Notes under the pieces: generated by a model
Databases searched by the model: none
The model's input: only the letters and a program-made list of their open reading frames with translations
What the model was told of the DNA's origin: nothing
Origin: Ignelater luminosus
Taxonomy: Eukaryota > Arthropoda > Insecta > Coleoptera > Elateridae
DNA: 64,000 bases
Assembly (NCBI GenBank): GCA_011009095.1
Contig: VTPC01000620.1
Span: 54,488 to 118,487 of the forward strand
Direction: 5' to 3'
Shown: piece after piece, positions 55,605 to 64,000 of the stretch
Layout of the letters: each line of letters opens with the position of its first letter
How positions within the stretch are numbered: the first letter of the stretch is position 1
Program-made: the position numbers and the translations under genes

Positions 55605-57260
55605 AATTTGTCCATCTCCACCTTTGTGATGTTATGTCTGTATTCTGGAAGTCTAATCCATAATGGTGCTCCACTCACTTGGAACATTGTAGACACACAG
55701 TCTTTTGTCTGCCAATTTTTGTTGCTGTGTTTGGTTTTGTTGACCGTTTCTCTAAGCGTCCGCAAGGATTTAAATGCAATTTCTGAACCTATCTCTAATT
55801 TTTCGAAATTGATCGGAGACGCCCGGTTCATACAGAATGACAACCGTGTGTTCTCTTTCAGCTGTATCATCTCTGTTTTTTCTGTTATCCGTGTGTTATT
55901 TCGTTTCGAACGTTAGATTGGTCAAAGTTAGTAAGTTAGCTGTAGCGGTTGGGTATCCATCCTCTTTCGATGTTTGAGCTACCCTTGCTCTTTCTTCTAC
56001 AAGCCCTCTTTTTAGAGCATATGATTTTATTTCTGATAGTTGGAGTCATAGCGCAGGTATCTGCCTGTGATAAAAGGTTTTATGTATACGTTTGGATCAA
56101 GACGTCCAGAAACGGTAGTTGTTGACTGAACTCTACGTCCATTATGAATTTAATAGAAGAACTATGATTGTCCAGCGAACGTAGGAAGCCAAACTTTGAG
56201 ATATTACTTCCTGTTCAAACTCCTCCATGAATAATTTGCTTCTGGTTAAAGAGAGTGGTGAACTCATTGCCACACCACACTGCTGTTGGTAGAATTTGCT
56301 GTCTAACTGGAAGTATGTTGTCTTTTTGCATGCTTCATTATTGTATCTCTTCTTATGTTCGTTCGTAATTCCAGGGTGCGGTTATTTTTCAGGCTTCTCC
56401 TAACGATGTTTAGAGCTTTATCTGCCGGGATGTTTGTGAATAGTCTGACTATATGAAAGTTAACCAAGATTTTGGTGTCTAGTCTTATGTTTCTAATTGA
56501 TTGTTTTGGCAAAGTTTTCGGCGTGTCTAACTACTGATGAGGCTGCTCTCGGCAGCAGAGTTATTATATTCCAAATGATCACAAAGACAGCTTTATCAGG
56601 AGGGGCGGTTTACCGTAATGTGGAGACGATTTATTTCTTTCTTGACTCAGGACTTTTTCTTTCTGTGTATCTAACATTTAGCATATTCGTTGTTCTAACG
56701 ATTTCGTAGTAATTTGTATTCCTTTGTGTCTAGCAATTCTTGGGTCTCATTATTGCAAGATGGTTGCTTTGCTCTTGTCAGTGGGAAGGATCCTAATCGA
56801 GATGTCTTTCTTTATAGTGAGTTAACCGCTTTAAGATTTTCTTTGGCGAGGTTCTGCTTTACCTTTCTCTTCTTGTCTAATACAGCTCTCGTCTTATATC
56901 TGTTTTCTCAACTGCAGTTGTCAAATCTTCTTGAAATATACTTTGATGCTACGGCATAGTTCAGGCCTTTGTTTAGAACTGACTGCTCAGTAATGTTTAG
57001 TTCTTTGCTAGAAATATTTATGATTATTTCTTGCAACAGTTTGTTTGTCTTTAGTTTTTTGGTAACGTATTTCGAGATGTTTGTATTTTTGGGGGAATTT
57101 CTGTTTCTAGAAACGATCCTAGTTTATCATTTTTTGTAGCAATGTTTCGCTGGCTCTATTTGCAATTAGTTTCTTTTTCCAGCATTGGCAGAAAAATATT
57201 ACGTGGTTTTCACCTTGCGCGAGCTTGATTAGTTTTTTCAAGCTTTCTGAATCATTTGTT
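55605..57260 (-). pseudogene. Penelope-like element remnant (RT and GIY-YIG endonuclease)
   Basis: The minus strand from 57000 shows L-N-K-G-L-N-Y-A-V, then D-I-S-I-R-I-L-P-T-D-K-S-K-A-T (about 56820-56775), V-R-L-F-T-N-I-P-A-D-K-A-L-N-I-V (about 56450-56400; the first catalytic aspartate of SFDVxSLFTNxP is changed), G-V-A-M-S-S-P-L-S (about 56275), and I-K-F-I-M-D-V-E-F-S-Q-Q-L-P-F-L-D-V-L (about 56160-56100). Then come linker residues and A-F-K-S-L-R-T-L-R (about 55780) and C-V-Y-N-V-P (about 55695), the start of the GIY-YIG endonuclease. The stretch holding the YVDD box is missing between F-M-E-E-F-E and the I-K-F block. Penelope-like elements combine an RT with a GIY-YIG nuclease; this copy is inactive. 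Confidence 0.75.
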
Positions 57261-60200
57261 AACTGAATGCTCGAGAACGGTCATTCTAACACGCTATTAG
57301 AATAATAAAAGTAGGTTCATACGTCACTCTGTCTATTGTGATCCACGAAAAATCTGAAGATGACTTATATGATATGTAAAGCTTCTATCTTTGATCTGCG
57401 GTTACGTATTAGAGTAAAAGAAAGGGTGTAATCTTCCTAGAGTTAATACTCGATTGCGAATTTATATAACAATTTATTCAAAACGTATTATTATGAGCAT
57501 GAGCAGACCCTTCTCGGAATTTTGAGTTGGGATAAAGACAAAGCGGTTAGCACCTTTGGAATTATCTAGATTATAAAGGTTTTGGAATCTGGACAAGAGC
57601 CTTGATCTGGTTATCGTTTGAAACTCATTGCATCGCGCCGTCGTCTCATAGTTTGAGCTTCGGTGAGCACCTCTTTCTTATTGTACGGTATGTAGCGTTT
57701 TCACCGTTACAAACAAGACAGACAAAAAGTGAGATGTGATGGACCAAGAAAGATCCGAACGAAGTGAATAAAAAAAAATCAGAAATGATAACAAAGAAGA
57801 TGGAGAGAGAAGCTGGATGTAGAAAAACATAGAGAAAGTGCCATCCAACTAATAATAAGAAATCTAAGAAGAAATTTCCATAAACGGCAATTTCTTAAAT
57901 TTTTTCAAGCTCGTGAAAATGAAATATAACAACAATTATAATAAGAAGGCAATTTTATCATTTAAAGACACTATTTGTCAAGTGAAACTGAATAAATTCT
58001 GAAAAAACCATCTTCGATACACAATAGTGGCCATCAACTGAATTACCCTTGAATCACACTGGTACAAAAACAACCCACACAAAAAAGTAATGATTGATTA
58101 AAACAGCGAAAGTTTTGCATAATAATACACTGTAATGTCTGTAATTTATCCGGCACGAACTTTTTTCCATGAGTTTAAACTTGCTTCCATTGAGTATTAC
58201 GGCTTCTAAATAAAATTACAAGCTTCACCTCATCCATCACCAATAAAATAAGAAATGTAGATTAGCAATAATTTTAGCATTAAAAGTAAGATAAGAAGGA
58301 AAAAAAATGATGAATTGTAGCAAAAGCAAGATTCCATTGACAGATTAAAAGAGTTATATAAACCGGATTTTTCTTCATAAAAGTCCAATTTGTATGGTAT
58401 ATTTTGAATTCATTTTTAATCGGATTACAATTTGATTGACAACATAATTCAATTTTGTCTTAATTTAATTCTATTTATAAGATACAGGATTCGAGAAACC
58501 ATTAAAACAAATAATCGACATCTGGCCAGCATAAGCTTAACCACGAAAATTGTTTTGGTCAACTTTGGCCATTTGAAAGGATTTAAGAGTTGTCAAATAC
58601 CACCGCGACATAAGCAACGACCGCAAGTGGACAGTGATATCTAAAAGTAGAGAATAGTGTTGATGCTATCCATTCTTTCCGAACAAACATTGCCCCGAAA
58701 ACGTTTTCTAAAGTAAATATAATAAAGTTTCTTTGATGCATTTATTGCTTTCTGACTTTAATATGTTTTCTCTATTTTGAAAATATCGAGCTGGAAGCCT
58801 TTCTTGGACAATGGGAAAGTTTTCACTTCTATTCATACTTAATAGTTTTGAGTGAAACATTCTTATAAACTGATTTCTGTTTATCTTAGTAGTTATTATT
58901 GATTCCGCTTTCTTCCTTTAGATAGACACAAAGGTTCACTGATGTAAATTGTATCTAAAAGGGTGTGTAAGGCATTTTATTCGAATAAGTGGTGTTAAAA
59001 CCGCAAACCTCGACGCGAAGGGTGCGTTCTAAATAATTGCAGCAACCATGCGGGTAACTATTATCGTATTCTGAGTATGCGTGTTATATAAATTTGTGCG
59101 TGCCCGCGTTCACTTGTGGCATGCAAATGAAATTAACACGCTAAGAGTATCTCTGATACCAATTCCGAGAGAATTGTGCGTAAAACTGGTTTACACTTGG
59201 CGGCGCATCCCGCTATAACGTTAGAATGAGGGCTGCAGCTGGGAGATACGCGCCTCAATCTTCTTCCTTGTTAGCGCAGGAGATACAGCCAGAGCTTAAG
59301 ATCGTTCCTTTGGATCTCGAGTTTATGAGAGACCGAAAATGAGTCCGTCAATATGTGGCGAGTTTAATGGTTTCGGGCTAAAGGAAGATTTAAAAATGTT
59401 TTACGATGTATAAATACTGAACCAGTTCATGATAGTTCAATTTTAAAAATATCCCCGCAAAAACAATTCACGGTGTAATAAGCGTATAATCAAAACAGGA
59501 TAATAAGTGTACAATTTGTATTTTATAGCAGGGGATTCTCCGTATAATTGAAGTCGAAACGGAATAAACAGCGTGCAATTTCATTTATAATAATATCGTG
59601 TCAGGATTATTGCAGTCGCAAAAATTTTATGGCTAGAAGGCTGCTTTATTATTAAAACGGATCCAACTAAGAATTAGAAGTTCTTCGAGGAACACACTAA
59701 AACAAAAAAATAAAAATAATGAATGCATAACCAAATTGCAACGCACGTGTGGGCAATTCGTAGGACCCCTGACTAGGCTGTCTTTTAAATACAACACAAA
59801 GGGCTTTGTAACGTCAAGGGTTCAACTACACACGCACACAAGAACATATTGAATTCCGCGGAACATTTCTATTAAAAGTGATTTCTTTGTTCAAACTTTA
59901 CTATTCATTTGGGAGTGTAGTATGAGGGTAGACAAACAGGCTGCAAGATGTATTTTCTTTTAATAACGAACTATGTCAATCAACACGCGGGGAATTAAAC
60001 GGATTGCATTTGTGTTGTGCGTACCAACCTACCATTGAATTTCTAGCTAAACTAACTAGTATATTACAAAAAAATTAAACTTAGATACGTTTTAAAACGT
60101 AGGAACAGAGCCCGAAAGCTACAAGAGAAACCAACTTTTTCAATGTTAATTTTACTAACAAGTATCTCTTGACAGCGCTTGTGTTACAATTCGTGCCTAA

Positions 60201-61147
60201 GGAAACATGCAACACTTTAACCATCTTGAAGGAAATAACAATGCTGTTATAATCAGACAACTCCAACTACCCATTATGGTAGAAGTAAAACAGACGTGCT
60301 AGATTCAGATCATATATACCTAGCTCTTTCTTGCTTCAACGATGTATTAATGGTGAAGATTCAGTGGCTTCTTGATGGAATAAAGCATTTTACTTTAATC
60401 TTTTTAAGGTGATAATATCCAAGATTTCCTAGGTTTGGCTTAATTTCGTGAGGGATTTACGCTTTGTATACAAGGTTTTTTGTTTGACTGTCACAATTAC
60501 GATTTATAGGAAAAGATTTAAGCGGAGGTGGTACCTTCGATCAAGATTATTTAACCAAGGATGTAACTGTCTTATTTTATAAAGGAAAATGGAATGTTCT
60601 ATTCAGATTATGCAGGTTATTAAGACCACAGAAATACCGACAACATTGCAAGAAGAAAAGAAAGATTCGCAAAGTGATAAAACGAACATTCCATATTTAT
60701 GCCCAAAAACTGGGTTATTTGTAGAAGGTAATATGTAGTGTGTCGAAAAAAAAAGAATTGAAAGTAGTGAGCAAAACTTCGAAACGAAACAAACGTTGAA
60801 ACGCATTAGAGAAATTTAATTGTAATATAATATAGAAGAATGATTTTATACCAATAGAAAAATTGAATTCAGAAAATTAAAACTATACGAAAACTATTAC
60901 AAACTGAAAACAAACCTTTTTTGTTACTAAAATATTCAAAATCCACCGACAAATTGCAAATTGTGTGTTAAAGAATTAATATTTGTACCAGGGCCGTAGC
61001 TAACACGTTACTTTGCCCCCACAGACGATGATTAATCATTCGTGTTTTTAAAATCATACTTAAATATTTATTCCGCCAAATAAAGTCACAGTCTAAATCT
61101 TTATTGCTTTCCCTTATATAATAATATAATGCTACTACTAGAGACCG
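57261..61147. other. No recognisable gene; local GC-richer patch at 59.0-59.35 kb
   Basis: Mostly AT-rich. At 58990-59360 composition becomes more balanced, and a 52-codon open stretch (59184-59342, ATG at 59226) carries R-A-A-A-G-R-Y-A-P-Q-S-S and E-L-K-I-V-P-L-D-L. I recognise no family, and it could be a host exon, a regulatory element or chance. Confidence 0.4.
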
Positions 61148-61335
61148 AATTTTTAGGCACTAAAAATCATCAAAATAGGCAGGCAAATAGGCACTAAAAA
61201 CCTTTAAAGTAGGCATCATGATAGGCACTCTAGGCGGTCAAATAGGCATTTTAGGCAACGAAATAAGCACTTTCGGCCACCAAATAGGAATTTTAGGCCA
61301 AAATAGGCAGTTTAGGCAACCAATTCGGCACATTA
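61148..61335. repeat. Degenerate TAGGCA-rich tandem array
   Basis: At least ten copies of the core TAGGCA or close variants occur, often within AAATAGGCA followed by TTTTAGGCAAC, giving an irregular unit of roughly 20 bases. The array is interrupted at about 61336 by the CR1-like LINE, and a similar short block (CCAAATAAGAATTTTATGC) follows that element at 63835. Confidence 0.75.
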
Positions 61336-61342
61336 TGGATTT

Positions 61343-61909
61343 GTGCATACTATTACCGAATCGACTAGACTTTCAAATTGCATTGACAATATCTTAGTAA
61401 ATTTTGGAAATTTTAGACAGTATAATACTTGGGTTGAGGATCCTGGATTATCAGATCATAAAGCTATATTTATTACCATTGAATGCAAACCTACTTTCAA
61501 GGATGAAATCACGTCATATAGACCTTAAACAGATGTAGGCAAATTTAGATTTTTTAAATTAATAGAAGCTATAAATTGGAATTTTGTAAATGAAATTCAT
61601 GTTAATGTTAATACTAAATTTTCACAATTTATTACTATCTTAATAGAATCGTTAAATTGTGCATTTCCTGTGGTTACACAAACAAATAAAATCAAATCAA
61701 ATCAAAAACTAACATGGTACACGTCGGAATTAAGAAAAATGAAGGAGCATTTAAATTTTTTAAAGGAATTAAATAAGGATTTTCCCAACTTAAAACTAAA
61801 TGAATTGATAAATAGTTTTCGTGTAAAATATAAAAAAGAGATGGAACGGGCAAAAAGTAACAAGTACATTAAACAAATTCATAATAGCCTAAAGTGTACT
61901 GGGATATAA
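61343..61909 (+). pseudogene. CR1-like element: endonuclease end and linker
   Basis: One frame runs from 61343 to 61909 with a single stop (TAA at 61526). The first part has C-I-D-N-I-L-V-N and G-L-S-D-H-K-A-I-F-I-T, the SDH motif that closes APE-type endonucleases. The second part, rich in K, N and E, is the usual linker: L-T-W-Y-T-S-E-L-R-K-M-K and F-R-V-K-Y-K-K-E-M-E-R-A-K. At about 61900 the frame shifts by one base into the RT ORF, where W-D-I-I-N-E continues the linker. The endonuclease N-terminal half is missing because of 5' truncation. Confidence 0.8.
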
Positions 61910-63594
61910 TTAATGAAAACAGAAGGGGTAAGATAGTCTCAAACAAGATTAGTTTTGATGTAAATAAATTAAATAATTTTTTTATAAAACAACCAGAGAA
62001 TGTATTGAATAGTCTTCCTTTAGTACAAAACACTTCCAGTCCAAATATTCAACAAACAAATGTTAAGTTTAGTATACAACCTGTATCAGAAAATAATATG
62101 CGTGATGCAATAAATAGATTAAAAAATAAAACTAGTCGTGATTATTACAATTTAAATGCAGTGTTAATTAAGTGTATTAAAAGCATAATCATACCACCGC
62201 TTACTAAAGTATTCAATGGTTGTATTGAAGAAGGTATATATCCCAATGCCTTAAAAAGTTCCAAAGTTATACCCATACATAAAAGGGGATCGTTGAATGA
62301 TATGAATAACTATAGACCAATTTCTCTTGTTCCCATTATATCTAAAATATTCGAAATGTTAATTAAAGATCAAGTTGTAGATTATTTTGAAGCTAGTAAA
62401 CTATTTTATAATCAACAATTCGGCTTTCGTAGAAATAGGTCAGTAACCGAAGCTATAAATTGTCTTTTAGATTTTGTAATTGAAGGTACGGAAAAGGGAT
62501 CTTGGGTAGGGGCTTTGTATTGTGACCTACGGAAAGCTTTCGATTGCGTCAATCATGATACTCTGTTACAAAAATTACAGTTGTATAACTTTGATACCTC
62601 TAGTATTAAGCTATTTCAATCATATTTACAAAATCGCAAACAAAAAGTTTTTCTAAATAATACTTACTCGGAAGAAGGATTATTAACTTGTGGAGTTCCA
62701 CAAGGATCCGTATTGGGTCCTATCTTATTTGTTATATATATTAATGATTTACATACGACAATATTATCCGGTAAAGTATTATTTGCTGATGATACAACGT
62801 TCTTGCGATATCATCAAGATGAGAATAATTTGTTTAATGAAATGAACATTCGTCAATCTAAAATCGAAAATTGGCTAATACAAAATTGTTTAAAATTAAA
62901 TGTAAATAAAACAAAAAAACTAATCTTTTCACATCGAACGCTTGTAAATCATCAAAATGAAGATACTGTGAAATTTCTAGGAGTATGGTTAGATCTAGTA
63001 TTAAGTTGGGATGGTCATATTGAATATTTAGCCACAATTTTTTCAAGAAATTTATTTGTTCTACGTAACTTAACTCGTATTGTACCTACTCAAGTAGCTG
63101 TAACCGCATATTATGCTTTAATAAACGCACACATGGCTTATGCTGTTGTATGTTGGGGACATTCTACTCATGCTAATAGAATCTTCAACCTCCAAAGAAA
63201 AGCTATACGTATCATTACAAAAAAATCTTATACCGATGATGTAAAACAAGAATTTATTAGTTTAAGCATATTAACATTTCCATTCCTTTATATTTTTAAT
63301 AGCTTAATTCAAACTAAAAAATATTTAGACGATTATAATACACAAAATAATGTTCATAATTATAGTACAAGAGATAACTTTAAAATTCGTTTAGATTACT
63401 TGCGTCTTAATTCAAGTAGATATAGTAAAAATCATTATGGCCCTTTGTTTCTCAATAAATTGCCTGTGAACATTGTAAATTTGCCATTAAAATCGTTTAG
63501 AAATAAGATTAAAAGATATCTGATAAGTGAAGCCTTTTACTCAATTCAGGAATTTATGGATCATGAATTGAATTCCTGTAGCATAGACATGTAA
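61894..63594 (+). CDS. CR1-like LINE reverse transcriptase (566 aa, intact frame)
   Basis: Encodes the reverse transcriptase that copies LINE RNA at a nicked chromosomal target. Visible motifs: N-Y-R-P-I-S-L (139-145), Q-F-G-F-R-R-N-R-S (175-183), C-D-L-R-K-A-F-D (210-217; catalytic D211), C-G-V-P-Q-G-S-V-L-G-P (266-276), and L-F-A-D-D-T-T-F (296-303; the catalytic F-A-D-D pair). The thumb follows with L-N-V-N-K-T-K and V-K-F-L-G-V-W-L-D, and the C-terminus has S-R-Y-S-K-N-H-Y-G-P-L-F, common in CR1-group elements. All RT catalytic residues are present. The ATG at 61894 is probably not the true start: codons before it continue the linker in another frame, so in the intact element RT was the C-terminal part of a larger ORF2. 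Without a complete endonuclease the copy is not autonomous. Confidence 0.9.
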   Translation: MYWDIINENRRGKIVSNKISFDVNKLNNFFIKQPENVLNSLPLVQNTSSPNIQQTNVKFSIQPVSENNMRDAINRLKNKTSRDYYNLNAVLIKCIKSIIIPPLTKVFNGCIEEGIYPNALKSSKVIPIHKRGSLNDMNNYRPISLVPIISKIFEMLIKDQVVDYFEASKLFYNQQFGFRRNRSVTEAINCLLDFVIEGTEKGSWVGALYCDLRKAFDCVNHDTLLQKLQLYNFDTSSIKLFQSYLQNRKQKVFLNNTYSEEGLLTCGVPQGSVLGPILFVIYINDLHTTILSGKVLFADDTTFLRYHQDENNLFNEMNIRQSKIENWLIQNCLKLNVNKTKKLIFSHRTLVNHQNEDTVKFLGVWLDLVLSWDGHIEYLATIFSRNLFVLRNLTRIVPTQVAVTAYYALINAHMAYAVVCWGHSTHANRIFNLQRKAIRIITKKSYTDDVKQEFISLSILTFPFLYIFNSLIQTKKYLDDYNTQNNVHNYSTRDNFKIRLDYLRLNSSRYSKNHYGPLFLNKLPVNIVNLPLKSFRNKIKRYLISEAFYSIQEFMDHELNSCSIDM

Positions 63595-63825
63595 AATAAA
63601 TACAGCTTTATTATCATATCAAGAGAGATCTGTGATATACAAAAAAAAAATTTACTCTGCTTTTTTAAAATTTATAATTTGCATTATGTATTTTATTATA
63701 TTTATTTATTGTATTAAGTATTAGTGACTTGTTATTCTACACTGTATTAAACTTTATTGTATTATTGACTTGTGCAAATACTTTGTATACTAGCATAAAT
63801 GAATAAATGACAAATGACAAATGAC
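63595..63825 (+). repeat. 3' UTR and short-repeat tail of the CR1-like element
   Basis: After the stop (63592-63594) there is an AT-rich 3' UTR that ends in ATAAATGA repeats followed by two AAATGAC units at 63811-63824. Such short tandem ends are used by CR1-group elements for priming. Confidence 0.6.
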
Positions 63826-64000
63826 TTTGGGTGACCAAATAAGAATTTTATGCGATTTAATAATTCTTGAGAAAATTCATTCAAGATTTTCAGCTTTACT
63901 GCTTAACCTTTATATGTTTTTATAATTAACTTTTGTGAACTAAAATTTAATAATTATCTTGTTGAAAAACTAGATGTTCCAAGTATTACAGCTATGTAAA
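63826..64000. other. Array remnant then AT-rich sequence
   Basis: CCAAATAAGAATTTTATGC near 63835 resembles CCAAATAGGAATTTTAGGC near 61281, suggesting the TAGGCA array continues briefly on this side. The rest is AT-rich with nothing recognised. Confidence 0.45.

Larger units (their letters stand above)
61336..63825 (+). mobile_element. CR1-like non-LTR retrotransposon, 5'-truncated, with intact RT ORF
   Basis: The element starts within the endonuclease, reads through a linker, carries a 566-codon reverse transcriptase ORF and ends in short AT-rich repeats with two AAATGAC units (63811-63824). It lies inside a degenerate TAGGCA array. A 5' truncation with a short-repeat 3' end instead of poly(A) is typical of CR1-group LINEs (CR1, L2, Daphne and relatives). 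It is by far the best-preserved element here and probably young. Two lesions are seen upstream of the RT: a stop at 61526 and a frameshift near 61900. Confidence 0.85.

Noticed and set aside
1..64000. CRISPR arrays, bacterial operons, riboswitches
   Set aside because: No regularly spaced direct repeats, ribosome-binding sites or compact gene order; all signals are those of a eukaryotic, transposon-rich genome.

Overview
This window looks like AT-rich, gene-poor nuclear DNA from an insect. No intact host protein-coding gene can be recognised. Almost every segment with coding signal is a decayed mobile element of a family typical of insect genomes: RTE, Jockey and CR1-like LINEs, a Penelope-like element, BEL/Pao LTR elements, mariner, a Tc1-like element, and MITEs. 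The RTE-rich mix would suit a large-genome beetle or hemipteran, but that is inference. There is one 400-base assembly gap (12001-12400). There is no sign of operons, CRISPR or other bacterial features.

Layout. 1.8-6.2 kb: one minus-strand RTE retrotransposon (RTE-A) carries two later insertions. The first is a GC-rich retroposon-like element (2467-3397) with a 9-bp target duplication and a terminal double hairpin. The second is a 1,845-bp element (4007-5851) with 40-bp terminal inverted repeats, flanked by ATTT, containing a gene remnant of an uncharacterised family with a W-S-D-x-C-x-G-Q-N-R-N motif, plus a Tc1-like remnant. 10.2-11.7 kb: BEL/Pao pol remnant with polypurine tract and LTR start. 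12.0-13.0 kb: gap, tandem repeat, GC-rich island, MITE. 17.9-18.3 kb: RTE tail. 21.6-22.5 kb: Jockey ORF1 with zinc knuckles. 27.4-30.2 kb: RTE, a gag remnant and a second GC-rich island ending in the same double-hairpin layout. 30.3-33.2 kb: second BEL/Pao pol with possible LTR remnants and an embedded 160-bp MITE. 33.5-34.5 kb: the only host-gene candidates, a possible first coding exon on the minus strand and a possible core promoter on the plus strand. 35.6-37.9 kb: a mariner inserted inside another mariner. 38.4-40.7 kb: a plus-strand RTE inserted in a minus-strand RTE. 41.1-42.4 kb: a longer copy of the W-S-D-x-C family. 42.9-44.8 kb: RTE. 45.5-46.7 kb: BEL gag/protease and a helix-turn-helix transposase fragment. 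49.4-49.9 kb: Jockey-like C-terminus. 51.7-53.2 kb: remnant of another uncharacterised insect family. 54.5-57.3 kb: Jockey ORF2 and Penelope-like element. 61.1-63.9 kb: a 5'-truncated CR1-like LINE with an intact 566-aa reverse transcriptase ORF, inserted in a degenerate TAGGCA array.

The most interesting signal is the 4007-5851 element. Removing it with one ATTT copy restores the reading frame of the RTE endonuclease it interrupts, so it behaves like a real TIR transposon, and the only plus-strand protein remnant in it belongs to the uncharacterised family. This suggests that family is a transposase or transposon-borne gene. A second theme is that many elements of different classes have lost the middle of their catalytic domain while keeping both flanks. 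All identifications come from reading conceptual translations by eye; no database search was run.
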